Origin: Longitalea luteola
GTDB taxonomy: Bacteria; Bacteroidota; Bacteroidia; Chitinophagales; Chitinophagaceae
Reading direction: 5' to 3'
NCBI RefSeq assembly: GCF_017356035.1
Contig: NZ_JAFIQX010000005.1
Location: forward strand, 345,368-409,367
Length of the DNA: 64,000 nucleotides
In this document: positions 1 through 8,917 of the stretch, piece by piece
Layout: each line of letters begins with the position of its first letter
How positions within the stretch are numbered: the stretch's first letter is position 1
Notes under the pieces: model-generated
What the model was told of the DNA's origin: nothing
Seen by the model: only the letters and a program-made list of their open reading frames with translations
Database searches by the model: none
Position numbers and translations under genes: made by a program

Positions 1-120
1 GATGGGTCGGCCAATAAAACATTCTTTAATGTAGCTGCTCATAAGCTCGTGTTACGCTCAGGATGTTTTGCTGTTGATGCGGGTGTGGAGAAGGTATACA
101 ATCGCGTCTTTGCGCACTAA
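1..120 (+). CDS. C-terminal end of an unidentified protein (partial)
   Basis: Reading frame 1 is open from the first base of the window to a TAA at 118-120, giving 39 residues that end in KVYNRVFAH. I do not recognise the family from so short a piece. The stop codon is followed within about 15 bases by a reverse-symmetric micro-repeat, the arrangement seen after most real stop codons in this window, which is weak support that this is a true gene end. The 5' part lies outside the window. Confidence 0.4.
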   Translation, partial: DGSANKTFFNVAAHKLVLRSGCFAVDAGVEKVYNRVFAH

Positions 121-136
121 CTTTGGCCCCAACTAA

Positions 137-199
137 ATGTGATAATTCGATAATGTAAATACACTTTCCATGCATTATCACATTATCAAATTATCACAT
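137..199. repeat. Inverted micro-repeat, TGATAAT family
   Basis: Arms at 137-155 and 181-199 are reverse complements with one mismatch in 19; the 25-nt loop holds one more CATTATCA word. It sits between the partial gene end and the S9 peptidase, so it could form a 3'-end hairpin of the upstream transcript. There is no clear T tract. The rest of 200-299 is AT-rich leader with no other feature I can support. Confidence 0.7.
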
Positions 200-299
200 C
201 ATCACATTAGCTAATTATTATAAGCGGTTATTCTGCAGGATAGCAGTTGCGGTAGAAATAAAGTTTGTATTAATTTTATTTTTTAACCGACTACAACTC

Positions 300-3266
300 A
301 TGAGAAGAATACTCGCGCTCCCTGTATTGTTGCTGGCAGCAGTAACCGCTTCCGCCCAAAAAAAGCCCCTTACGCATGCCGTGTACGATGGCTGGCAAAA
401 TATTAATGAACGTTATATCAGCAACGATGGAAAATGGGTGGTATACACCATCACGCCGCAGGAAGGAGATGCCACCCTGGTGATCCAGGCTACCGATAAT
501 TCCTACAAAAAAGAAATTCCCCGTGGCTATGCAGCCGCTATTACCGAAGACAACCGTTTCGTGATCTGTAAGATCAAACCGCTGTTTGCGGCTACCCGCG
601 AGGCTAAGATCAAAAAGAAAAAAGCCGAGGATATGCCGAAAGACAGTCTGGCCATTGTTGAAATGGGCAAAGACAGCGTGTTGCGATTACCACGTGTACG
701 ATCATTTAAATCACCCGAAAAAGGAACCGGTCAATGGATGGCGTATCTGCGGGAGAAAGCACTGCCGGCGCCGCCGAAACAGCCGGACTCGCTTGCCCGG
801 TTGACGGATCTGGTGCGCATGGCCGATAGCCTGGCCCGCGTGGCCGACAGTTTGCGCAACAAGGCGAATGAAGCAAAAACAAAAGGCCTGCTTGCCCTGC
901 AGGCGCCGAAGAAAGAGAGTAAGTCAAAGGGTGAAACAATTGAAGAAGGCACTGAACTGGTGCTCAGGAATTTATATACCGGGGAAGAAAGGACCTTTCC
1001 GCTAACAAATGATTATTATTTCAGCAAGGCCGGTAATACGCTCGTTATAGAAACCACGCGCAGCAATGCCGATACCCTGAAAAAAGCAGCCATCCTTTGG
1101 CACCAGGTGACCAATGGAAGAACCGATACGGTGCTGCGCGGCTTCAATGTAGCAAAAAGCTTTGCGATCGACGAGGCCGGTACACAACTGGCGTTTATTG
1201 CCGAACGCGACAGCAGCACGAAAGCGCTGCAGAAATTCTATAAATTATATTATTACCGGCCCGGTATGGACAGCGCCCGGTTACGGGTCGACAGAACTAC
1301 TGCCGGCGTTGCCAAAGGCTTAACACTGAGCGAAACGCAGGCGCCTGAGTTCAGCAGGAATGGTCAGAAATTATATTTCGGATTAATGCCGATCCGCAAG
1401 CCAAAAGATACCACACTCGTTGATTTTGAAACAGCCAAACTCGACATCTGGCATTATAAAGACGATTACCTGCAGCCGCAGCAGCTGGTGCAACTGAACA
1501 CGGAATTACAGCGAAGTTTCCGGGCTGTGCTGAATGGAGATGATCACAAGGTGATCCAGTTGGGCGCCGAAGATGCAGAAGTAGTTCACCTGGCAGATGA
1601 GGGCAATGCAGATCATGTGCTGGCCGCGACCTCCAAAGGCAATCGTGTTGAATTCCAATGGCTGGGTCATTCGAAATACAATGTGTACATCATTTCAACC
1701 ATCGATGGCTCGCGTAAAGCAGTCAAGGACAAAGTACGCTCGCCGATAGCTATCTCGCCAAAAGGCAAATATGTGATCTGGTACGATGCGGTACAACGTA
1801 ATTATTTTACCTATAACGTGAGCAGCGGCGTCATTACGAATATCACTAAAAGCATCGCCGTTCCCTTATATCAGGACGATGATGATCATCCAGACGATCC
1901 GCCTGCTTATGGCATCATGAAATGGCACCAGGACGACAGGTTTGTATATGTGTATGATAAGTATGATGTATGGCAATGCGATCCCGATGGCAAGACCCAG
2001 CCCCGCAATTTTACCAACGGGTACGGCCGGTTGCATAAGACGAGGTTCCAGTATATGTCGCCTGACAAGGAAGAAAGATACATTTCTGATGGCCAGAAAC
2101 TGGTATTTAAAACATTGAATGAAGTAAACAAGTATGGCGGATTGAGCATTTATGATACGCAGGAAAAGACATTCAACCAAACGCAGGTGGATGGGCCCTT
2201 CCAGATCGGTTTCCAGGTAGTAAAAGCCAAAAACGCCGACACCTGGGTATACACAACCGAAAGTTTCGACAGGTCGCCATCGCTGGCAGTCAGCGAATGG
2301 AGCAAGTCGACCAATACAAAATCGGGCCATGGCACATTGCCACAAACCATACTGGGAACAACCAATCCGCAACAGAAAGAATATAACTGGCTAACTGCCG
2401 AGCTGGTAAAATGGAAAATGTTCGATGGAAAAATGTCGGAAGGGTTATTGTTCAAACCGGAAGATTTTGATGCGAAGAAGAAATACCCCGTGATATTTTA
2501 CTTCTATGAAAAATATTCAGAGACCCTGCATATGTACCGTGCGCCTGCGCCCAGCGCTTCAACCGTTAATATCCCTTATTTTGTAAGCAATGGTTACCTG
2601 GTGTTCATTCCCGATATCTATTATAAGAAGGGAGAGCCTGGCGAAAGTGCTTACAACGCGGTTGTTTCAGCAGCCAGATCTCTCGCGAAAAAGCCGTGGG
2701 TCGATTCTACCAAAATGGCTATTCAGGGACAAAGCTGGGGTGGCTACCAGGTGGCTTACCTGGTTACCCGCACCAATTTGTTTGCAGCAGCTGAAGCCGG
2801 TGCACCGGTATCAAACATGACCAGCGCCTATGGCGGCATTCGCTGGGGAACCGGCCTGAACCGCCAGTTCCAGTACGAACGGTCACAAAGCCGTATCGGC
2901 GCTACTTTGTGGCAACGGCCCGACCTGTACATCAGGAACTCACCTTTGTTCAGGGCCGATAAAGTAAATACGCCCCTGCTTATTATGCATAATGATGCCG
3001 ATGGTGCAGTACCCTGGTACCAGGGCATTGAATTCTTTACCGCTTTGCGCCGCCTGGGTAAAAAAGTATGGATGTTACAGTATAACGGTGAAGATCATAA
3101 CCTGGTTGAAAGAAAGAACCGCAAAGACCTCAGCATCAGGCTGGCTCAATACTTCGATCATTTTTTGAAAGGAGCGCCTGCGCCTCGCTGGCTGGCGGAA
3201 GGATTACCCGCTACGTCGAAGGGCATTGACTGGGGAACGGAGGTTGAGGAGAAAAAAGGTTTTTGA
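300..3266 (+). CDS. S9 family (prolyl oligopeptidase-like) serine peptidase, exported
   Basis: An exported serine peptidase that probably trims short peptides in the periplasm. Residues 1-20 form a signal peptide ending ASA/Q. The middle (about 40-650) carries WD/beta-propeller-like stretches typical of S9 enzymes, with a charged, lysine-rich insert near residues 100-220. The C-terminal alpha/beta hydrolase domain has the nucleophile motif GQSWGG (Ser812), an Asp in DGAVPWYQ (Asp901) and a His in GEDHNL (His933), so the triad is complete. The length of 988 residues is long for the family but usual for Bacteroidota members annotated as prolyl oligopeptidase. It is monocistronic and convergent with the next gene. 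Exact substrate is not predictable. Confidence 0.9.
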   Translation: MRRILALPVLLLAAVTASAQKKPLTHAVYDGWQNINERYISNDGKWVVYTITPQEGDATLVIQATDNSYKKEIPRGYAAAITEDNRFVICKIKPLFAATREAKIKKKKAEDMPKDSLAIVEMGKDSVLRLPRVRSFKSPEKGTGQWMAYLREKALPAPPKQPDSLARLTDLVRMADSLARVADSLRNKANEAKTKGLLALQAPKKESKSKGETIEEGTELVLRNLYTGEERTFPLTNDYYFSKAGNTLVIETTRSNADTLKKAAILWHQVTNGRTDTVLRGFNVAKSFAIDEAGTQLAFIAERDSSTKALQKFYKLYYYRPGMDSARLRVDRTTAGVAKGLTLSETQAPEFSRNGQKLYFGLMPIRKPKDTTLVDFETAKLDIWHYKDDYLQPQQLVQLNTELQRSFRAVLNGDDHKVIQLGAEDAEVVHLADEGNADHVLAATSKGNRVEFQWLGHSKYNVYIISTIDGSRKAVKDKVRSPIAISPKGKYVIWYDAVQRNYFTYNVSSGVITNITKSIAVPLYQDDDDHPDDPPAYGIMKWHQDDRFVYVYDKYDVWQCDPDGKTQPRNFTNGYGRLHKTRFQYMSPDKEERYISDGQKLVFKTLNEVNKYGGLSIYDTQEKTFNQTQVDGPFQIGFQVVKAKNADTWVYTTESFDRSPSLAVSEWSKSTNTKSGHGTLPQTILGTTNPQQKEYNWLTAELVKWKMFDGKMSEGLLFKPEDFDAKKKYPVIFYFYEKYSETLHMYRAPAPSASTVNIPYFVSNGYLVFIPDIYYKKGEPGESAYNAVVSAARSLAKKPWVDSTKMAIQGQSWGGYQVAYLVTRTNLFAAAEAGAPVSNMTSAYGGIRWGTGLNRQFQYERSQSRIGATLWQRPDLYIRNSPLFRADKVNTPLLIMHNDADGAVPWYQGIEFFTALRRLGKKVWMLQYNGEDHNLVERKNRKDLSIRLAQYFDHFLKGAPAPRWLAEGLPATSKGIDWGTEVEEKKGF

Positions 3267-3287
3267 TTACCACCATTTAATTTCTGA

Positions 3288-3363
3288 TTTCTGATTTCGG
3301 GATTTTGAGATTTAATTCTAAAAATCCCGAAATCTCGAAATCTCAAAATCGCGAAATCAGAAA
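3288..3363. terminator. Long near-perfect hairpin between convergent genes
   Basis: Arms at 3288-3313 and 3338-3363 are reverse complements over 26 nt with a single mismatch, separated by a 24-nt loop. Both are made from the repeated words GATTTCGGG and GATTTTGAG. It fills the gap between the S9 peptidase stop and the stop of the opposite-strand gene, so it probably terminates or protects both transcripts. Confidence 0.75.
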
Positions 3364-3368
3364 TGTTT

Positions 3369-4085
3369 TTACGCTGCTTTCGATATATATCTTACCAGAC
3401 TCCGTTTCGCTACCGGTAACAAAGTTTCCGAAACAGGAAACGACAATTCGGTCTCAATGGAATATACAGCGGGATTAGGCATGTCGCGGTTATTGCGCAA
3501 CAGTTCAGCCTTGATGTTCTCGTAGGTATTTACAATATTGCGTTCCCAGTCATTCACATATTCTGTTCTGATAGCCCGGTATTTTTCGTCGTGCTTTTCA
3601 AAAAAGCTCAATCTGTATTGATACACCATTGTAGTACGATGCGAACCTTCACTCAAGAAGAAATAACCTTCATTCGTGTCAAGCGGTACCAGTCCAACCG
3701 GAAAAATATTCAGCTTCTCCTCCACAAATTCATAGATCTCTGTGCCATTACTGATGGTTGTTTTCAGTTTATCAGCCGAATAGTTGATAATATCCTCCAG
3801 TTCCTGCATCAGTTCGTCATCTTCGATGATCTGCTCATACAACAACTGCAGCTTTTCAATCTGAACACCTGTTAATTTTTTAGGAAATTGTTCCTGTAAG
3901 AATTTTTTGTTCTCTTTTAATGCCTGCAGATTATTATAATGAAAGATAACATCCGATAATTGCGGGTATAATTTAGATTCATTGAAGTATTGGGTCACCT
4001 GTTGAAGATAGGCGAGAAGCGTATATTTCTTTAACTCGAAATCAATATAGCCTTCGGCAAACCAGGTTTCTGAAAGCGTTTTCAT
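3369..4085 (-). CDS. Conserved-looking hypothetical protein, 238 aa
   Basis: I do not recognise the family. The protein is soluble, has no signal peptide and is strongly alpha-helical and acidic in its first 130 residues, with leucine/glutamate-rich helices; the second half is mixed and ends in VRYISKAA. The start chosen is the ATG at 4085 (MKTLSETWF), because the upstream in-frame extension (MMIRSIICLQ...) reads like translated leader; an AT-rich stretch precedes it. It is transcribed alone on the minus strand, with the E2 gene's terminator region upstream. Function unknown. Confidence 0.65.
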   Translation of the reverse strand: MKTLSETWFAEGYIDFELKKYTLLAYLQQVTQYFNESKLYPQLSDVIFHYNNLQALKENKKFLQEQFPKKLTGVQIEKLQLLYEQIIEDDELMQELEDIINYSADKLKTTISNGTEIYEFVEEKLNIFPVGLVPLDTNEGYFFLSEGSHRTTMVYQYRLSFFEKHDEKYRAIRTEYVNDWERNIVNTYENIKAELLRNNRDMPNPAVYSIETELSFPVSETLLPVAKRSLVRYISKAA

Positions 4086-4305
4086 TCGATTACGTTTTAA
4101 AAGTTTAGAATTTAGTTGATCCGGGCACTGCAGGCAAATGATTGACCTTATCATCAATTTACAAAAAAAAGACCGTGCCAGGAAGTGATGGTTTAACTAT
4201 TTTCCGTTAAAACCGGGTTCTGCCCAACGATGTTTAACCGGGCACACAGTGAACAATTCGGGCGCTTAATTGTAAACGCGGGTCCTGTAAGATTAGTATA
4301 TAAAA

Positions 4306-4337
4306 AAATAACCCTGACATGGCCGTCAGGGTTATTT
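4306..4337 (-). terminator. Rho-independent terminator of the E2 gene
   Basis: A hairpin with arms AAATAACCCTGAC and GTCAGGGTTATTT around the loop ATGGCC, followed on the minus strand by a run of T. It lies just beyond the stop of the dihydrolipoamide acyltransferase gene, whose end is at 4357. Confidence 0.85.
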
Positions 4338-4356
4338 CCTACTATTTGAAAGCGAC

Positions 4357-5721
4357 TTATAACGTTCTTTCCACTGAAAAGTTCTCCAGTTCTTTGGCTA
4401 CTGCATTCAGGAATGTAGAACCTAATGCGCCATCGATGATGCGATGATCGTATGACAGCGACAGGTACATCATGTGGCGGATGGCAATGAAATCGCCCTG
4501 CTCGGTTTCAATAACCACTGGTCTTTTCTTAATTACGCCGGTTGCCAGAATAGCTACCTGCGGCTGATTGATGATGGGAGTGCCCATCAGGCTGCCAAAG
4601 GTGCCTACATTGGTAAGCGTAAAAGTGCCCCCCTGGGTATCATCGGGCCTTAAGCGGTTATTGCGCGCTGCATTCGACAGCGAGTTCACCTGGCGGGTGA
4701 GGCCAACGAGGTTCAGCTGATCGGCGTTACGAATAACCGGTACGATGAGGTTACCGGTTGGCAGGGCAGTGGCCATACCAATATTGATGTCTTTCTTTAC
4801 GATCAGTTTATCACCATCAACGCTGCTGTTCAGCCAGGGATATTTTTTAATGCAGCGAATAATGGCTTCTATGAACAGGGGTGTAAACGTGAGCTTTTCA
4901 CCTTCCTGTTTTTCAAACTCTTTTTTAACCTTATCGCGCCAATGCACCATATTCGTTACATCGGCTTCGGTAAAGCTGGTAACGTGTGCACTGGTTTGTT
5001 TGCTGCGGATCATGTGGTCGGATATCAGCTTGCGCATGCGATCCATTTCAATGATCTCGACATTACCGCTGTAGGTTTGGATGTGGCGCTCAGGTTCCTG
5101 CTGGGGCTGATGCACCTGGGGCAGAATGGTCGGTGTGGATTCAGCCGCTTTCTGAACGGGTGAAGCAACAGCCGCACCGCCGCCGACCTTACCGGCTTTT
5201 TTATTGGCAATGTATTGCAGGATATCTTTTTTGGTAACCCGGCCTTCATTTCCCGTACCGGGAATATTTTCCAGCTCGCTGAGGCTAACGCCTTCGCTGG
5301 TGGCAATATTCAAGACCAGGGGAGAATAAAAACGCGAACCGTTTTGGGCAGCCGGTTGATGGCTGAACGACTCACTGGTAACTGGTTTGTGGTTCATGTC
5401 GTGCGCCAGCGGGCGGTTTTCCGCTACTTCCGCGGCCGGACTGGTAACCACTGGTGTATTGGTTGAAGCTGGTTCTGCAGCATTTGACCGGATGCGGGCA
5501 ATCACCGTACCTACGGGTACGACGTCATTCACATTGAAAAAGGTTTCTTCAATAACGCCTTCAGCAATGGAGGGTACCTCACTGTCCACTTTATCGGTGG
5601 CAATTTCAAGTACCGCTTCATCCATCTTCACTGTTTCTCCGGGATGTTTATACCACTTCAAAATAGTGGCTTCCATAATACTTTCACCCATTTTAGGCAT
5701 CACCAGGTCAACTAGAGCCAT
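4357..5721 (-). CDS. 2-oxoacid dehydrogenase E2, dihydrolipoamide acyltransferase
   Basis: The E2 core of a 2-oxoacid dehydrogenase complex, transferring an acyl group from lipoyl-lysine to CoA. The N-terminal lipoyl domain (about 1-78) contains the ATDKVDSEVPS loop with the lipoylated Lys44. A proline/alanine-rich linker follows, then a peripheral subunit-binding domain (about 130-170, with GTGNEGRVTKKDI), another linker and the catalytic domain ending in SYDHRIIDG with the active-site His (residue 426). The sequence resembles branched-chain ketoacid E2 more than pyruvate E2, but that is a judgement by eye. Start taken at MALVDLVMP; an ATG two codons earlier is possible. No E1 gene is adjacent; an E3 candidate is at 46333-47736. 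Confidence 0.9.
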   Translation of the reverse strand: MALVDLVMPKMGESIMEATILKWYKHPGETVKMDEAVLEIATDKVDSEVPSIAEGVIEETFFNVNDVVPVGTVIARIRSNAAEPASTNTPVVTSPAAEVAENRPLAHDMNHKPVTSESFSHQPAAQNGSRFYSPLVLNIATSEGVSLSELENIPGTGNEGRVTKKDILQYIANKKAGKVGGGAAVASPVQKAAESTPTILPQVHQPQQEPERHIQTYSGNVEIIEMDRMRKLISDHMIRSKQTSAHVTSFTEADVTNMVHWRDKVKKEFEKQEGEKLTFTPLFIEAIIRCIKKYPWLNSSVDGDKLIVKKDINIGMATALPTGNLIVPVIRNADQLNLVGLTRQVNSLSNAARNNRLRPDDTQGGTFTLTNVGTFGSLMGTPIINQPQVAILATGVIKKRPVVIETEQGDFIAIRHMMYLSLSYDHRIIDGALGSTFLNAVAKELENFSVERTL

Positions 5722-5741
5722 ATGCAATTGCAGATTTTAAT

Positions 5742-5759
5742 TTCCCGCCATGGCGGGAA
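5742..5759. promoter_or_regulatory. Perfect 18-bp palindrome upstream of E2
   Basis: TTCCCGCCATGGCGGGAA is fully self-complementary and sits about 20 bp upstream of the E2 start. It could be an operator or part of a leader hairpin. No matching second copy was seen in the window. Confidence 0.4.
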
Positions 5760-5847
5760 GGTTTATGATTTCACTTTTAGTTTCGGGCCGGATCAATAAC
5801 TAAAGTCGCGAACTTATTAATTAATACTCAAATCGCAACATCAAAAC

Positions 5848-5901
5848 CTTAGAACTTGGAACTTAGAACTTAGAACTTAAAACTTTGAACTTTGAACTTC
5901 C
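5848..5901. repeat. Tandem micro-repeat, GTTCAAA/TTTGAAC family
   Basis: About five imperfect 8-10 bp units of the type GAACTTAGAACTT and GAACTTTGAACTT on the plus strand. On the minus strand this lies directly after the cinA stop and reads AGTTCAAAGTTC, the same word and orientation found after other stop codons (for example at 46146). The rest of 5722-5941 shows nothing else except the palindrome listed separately. Confidence 0.7.
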
Positions 5902-5941
5902 AAGGCGCCAAAGGTAATGATTTATGCTAACAACTGTTTGC

Positions 5942-7198
5942 TTATGCGTTTTCTACAATAAATTTCCGTAAAAGATTCAATGCCTGGATCGCCGTCATTT
6001 CAATATTCCGCGCACGATCGAAGCGGAACTGAAATCTATGGGTGACCAGCTTAGTTCGGTCGCCGGCAGCCACCCAAACGGTGCCCACCGGTTTTTCGGG
6101 TGAACCACCATCGGGTCCCATGATACCTGAAACAGCTACGGCGTAATCGGTATTCAGTTTGGCCAGGGCGCCGGCAGCCATTTCTTTTACCACTTCCTCA
6201 CTCACTGCCCCTGCTTTTTGCAGGGAGGCAGGCGATACATTCAGTGCCGAGATCTTTATCTCGTTGTCGTAACTTATGATGCTCCCTTTATATATGTTAC
6301 TGGCCCCGCTAATGGCTGTAATAAGATGGGCCATATATCCGCCTGTACAGCTTTCTGCAGTGGCCATCGTTTTTTTTCTGGACCGTAACAATTTGCTTAA
6401 CACCATGGGCAGGGTCTCATCTTCATCGGTCACCAGCCATTCCTGAACCAGTTGTTTCAATTTGCCAAATTCGGTATCCAGCTCGTTTTCCAGCCGGGTC
6501 TTATCGGTGCTCCATCCGGTAATGCGCAACCGTACCATGCCATAATTGGGCAGGTAGGCGAGCTTCAGGTGTGCGGGCAGTTTTTCTTCCCAGTCTTTAA
6601 TCCGTTCTGCAATAAACGATTCGCCCATACCCACTGTAAGCAGCGTCCTGTGTGTTATGAATGGCATTGTGAATGTCTGCTGCAGGCGAGGCAGCACTTC
6701 TGCGGTCATCAATCCTTTCATTTCATGTGGTACACCGGGAAGAGACACAAATACTTTACCATTCTTTTCAAACCACATGCCGGGCGCTGTGCCGCGGGCA
6801 TTGGGCAGCACGGTACAAACATCAGGCACTTCTGCCTGCTTAAGATTGCGTTCGATAATAGGGCGGCGGTATACCTGTTCAAAAAGATAGATCAGGTGTT
6901 TTCGCACTTCTTCATTCATGACCAGCTTTCCGCCGAAGTATTCACACAGTACCGGTTTGGTAATGTCATCGGCAGTAGGGCCCAGTCCACCGGTAATGAG
7001 AATGATATTCGAATCGCGGCTTTCCTCATTGAGTGCGCGGATGATCTCTTCTTTACTATCACCTACAGCCACTCTTCTTTTTACCCATACCCCGGCCTTG
7101 TTCAATTCCTGCGAAATGAAAGCGCTGTTGGTATCAACTACCTGGCCTATCAGCAATTCATCACCAATGGTTATTATGGAGGCGATAATCTTTTCCAT
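5942..7198 (-). CDS. cinA: CinA family protein (competence/damage-inducible protein A, NMN amidase type)
   Basis: A two-domain CinA. The N-terminal part (about 1-170) is a molybdopterin-binding-like fold starting IIASIITIGDELLIGQ with the GGLGPTADD motif. The C-terminal part (about 260-415) is the CinA/PncC domain with ATAESCTGGYMAH and SGIMGPDGGSPEKPVGTVW, which in characterised homologues deamidates nicotinamide mononucleotide for NAD recycling; the N-terminal domain has ADP-ribose pyrophosphatase activity in some. All expected motifs are present. The start at 7198 (MEKIIASI) fits the family; six further upstream codons are open. A -7-like element lies almost against this start. Confidence 0.92.
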   Translation of the reverse strand: MEKIIASIITIGDELLIGQVVDTNSAFISQELNKAGVWVKRRVAVGDSKEEIIRALNEESRDSNIILITGGLGPTADDITKPVLCEYFGGKLVMNEEVRKHLIYLFEQVYRRPIIERNLKQAEVPDVCTVLPNARGTAPGMWFEKNGKVFVSLPGVPHEMKGLMTAEVLPRLQQTFTMPFITHRTLLTVGMGESFIAERIKDWEEKLPAHLKLAYLPNYGMVRLRITGWSTDKTRLENELDTEFGKLKQLVQEWLVTDEDETLPMVLSKLLRSRKKTMATAESCTGGYMAHLITAISGASNIYKGSIISYDNEIKISALNVSPASLQKAGAVSEEVVKEMAAGALAKLNTDYAVAVSGIMGPDGGSPEKPVGTVWVAAGDRTKLVTHRFQFRFDRARNIEMTAIQALNLLRKFIVENA

Positions 7199-7203
7199 AG
7201 CAA

Positions 7204-7211
7204 CAAATGTA
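7204..7211 (-). promoter_or_regulatory. Candidate -7 element, TACATTTG
   Basis: On the minus strand TACATTTG matches the Bacteroidota -7 consensus TAnnTTTG and ends five bases before the cinA ATG. No clear -33 TTG was found at the usual distance. If real, the transcript would be leaderless or nearly so. Confidence 0.35.
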
Positions 7212-7215
7212 GACA

Positions 7216-7349
7216 TAATGTGCTAATTAGCTGATGTGCTAATTAGCTAATGTGCCAATTAGCTAATGTGCCAATGAATACAGGTTTCGATAGCTTTGAG
7301 CTTTGTACCTTTTAATCCTTTACCTTGTAACCTGAAACCTGTAACTTGT
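7216..7349. repeat. Micro-repeats between divergent cinA and dacB
   Basis: Three copies of a 17-18 bp unit GTGCTAATTAGCTGAT / GTGCCAATTAGCTAAT lie at about 7220-7275, each containing the palindrome AATTAGCTAATT-like core. Closer to dacB is a second set of words, GTAACCTGAAACCTGTAACTT. This is the shared upstream region of two divergent genes. Confidence 0.6.
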
Positions 7350-7354
7350 AACCC

Positions 7355-8764
7355 ATGAAGAGACTGATCTTTCTCTTATTTGCCATGATCGTGCAAATTA
7401 GTTGGGCCCAAACTGTTGCCCTGAAACTTGCCAACGCTGTAAAAAAGTTTGAAGCCGATGCCCAGGTACAACATGGTATTTTCAGTATATATGTGGCCGA
7501 TGCAAAGACCGGTAAACCGGTGTATGAGCACCAGGCGCAAATCGGGTTGGCGCCAGCCAGTACCCAGAAACTGTTTACCAGTATAGCTTCCTTTGATCTA
7601 CTGGGCGCGGATTACCGCTATAAAACGGTGATCGGTTATGATGGCCGTATCGAGAATGGCGTATTACATGGGAACCTGCATATTAACGGTTATGGAGACC
7701 CTACATTGGGCAGCTGGCGTTGGGCAGATACCAAAGAGGAAATCGTATTCAAAAAAATAATAGCAGCGCTGCAGCAACATAACATTACGCGCATTACGGG
7801 CCATGTATTATTGAATGATTCGGCATTTTCAGTGCAACCGCTGCCTGGCGGCTGGATCTGGGATGATATTGGCAATTATTATGGGGCAGGCAGCTGGGCC
7901 ATTAACTGGCACGAAAATCAGTATGACCTGCATCTGGCGCCGGGAAAAAATGAAGGCGACACTACCAGGATCGTAAAAACAATTCCCGAATTGCAGGGCT
8001 CTGTACTGAGCAACTATATTACCACTGGCAAAAGGGGGAGCGGCGACAATGGATTTATTTATTTACCGCCTTACTCAAGAACAGGTTTTACCGAAGGCAC
8101 TGTGCCTATGGGCAACGAATCGTTTGTTATTTCGGGCGCTTTCCCGAATGCCCCTGTACAGTTTGCACATGAGCTGGAACAATTATTGACTAAACACCAT
8201 ATTGCCGTTACAGGCAGGTTCAAAATATATTCAACGAGCAAGGCTCATGCTGCACAATGGCCGGCGATGCAAAAGGAATTGACGACGCTATTGTCGCCAA
8301 CAATGGAAAACATTAATTTCTGGTTTTTACGCAAGAGCATCAATCTTTATGGAGAAGCGCTGATAAAGACCATCGCCTGGGAAAAAAGCAGATCAGGGTC
8401 TACGGAAAAAGGCGTTGAACTGGTGCGCAATTTCTGGGCGGCCAATGGAATAAACAAAGGCGCCATCAATATGATCGATGGCAGCGGGCTGTCGCCCCAG
8501 AACCGGGTTACCACCCATGCCGAAGTGAAAGCATTGTTATATGCGAAGAACCGGCCCTGGTTCAATTCGTTTTACAATGCGCTGCCCGAGTACAATGGGA
8601 TGAAAATGAAAAGCGGTTCCATCGGCGGTTCAAGGGCATTTGCCGGCTATCATACCGCAAAAGACGGAAAGCAGTATGTGTTCTCTGTTATAGTAAATAA
8701 CTATGAACGGTCGGCGGGAGACATCGTGAAGAAGTTATATACAGTGCTCGATGTGCTGAAATAG
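7355..8764 (+). CDS. dacB: D-alanyl-D-alanine carboxypeptidase/endopeptidase, PBP4 type (peptidase S13)
   Basis: A periplasmic low-molecular-mass penicillin-binding protein that trims stem peptides or cuts peptide cross-links in peptidoglycan. A signal peptide covers residues 1-18 (cut after SWA). The three active-site motifs are present: SxxK as STQK (Ser69, Lys72), SxN-like SGLSPQN after DG, and KSG as KSGSIGG near the C terminus. The large insert between the first and second motifs is typical of S13 enzymes. Length of 469 residues is normal. It is monocistronic, divergent from cinA, and convergent with the thioesterase gene. Confidence 0.92.
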   Translation: MKRLIFLLFAMIVQISWAQTVALKLANAVKKFEADAQVQHGIFSIYVADAKTGKPVYEHQAQIGLAPASTQKLFTSIASFDLLGADYRYKTVIGYDGRIENGVLHGNLHINGYGDPTLGSWRWADTKEEIVFKKIIAALQQHNITRITGHVLLNDSAFSVQPLPGGWIWDDIGNYYGAGSWAINWHENQYDLHLAPGKNEGDTTRIVKTIPELQGSVLSNYITTGKRGSGDNGFIYLPPYSRTGFTEGTVPMGNESFVISGAFPNAPVQFAHELEQLLTKHHIAVTGRFKIYSTSKAHAAQWPAMQKELTTLLSPTMENINFWFLRKSINLYGEALIKTIAWEKSRSGSTEKGVELVRNFWAANGINKGAINMIDGSGLSPQNRVTTHAEVKALLYAKNRPWFNSFYNALPEYNGMKMKSGSIGGSRAFAGYHTAKDGKQYVFSVIVNNYERSAGDIVKKLYTVLDVLK

Positions 8765-8917
8765 GATTTCCGATTTCGGGATTTCGGGATTTCGGGGTTT
8801 CAGGATTTCGAGATTTTGGGATTTGGCTAATCGGAATTTTAAGATTTATCGGAAAGTTGAAATGTAAGCAAATCTCAAAATCTCAAAATCAGAAATCAGC
8901 AATCAGAAATCAGAAAT
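8765..8917. repeat. Reverse-symmetric micro-repeat filling a convergent gap
   Basis: The left half repeats GATTTCGG several times in tandem; the right half repeats AAATCTCAAAATC and AATCAGAAATCAG, the reverse complement of the left words. A best pair of arms is around 8802-8827 and 8875-8899, imperfect. The array runs from the dacB stop to the thioesterase stop with no other content, as at 3288-3363, whose words are nearly the same. Confidence 0.75.
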
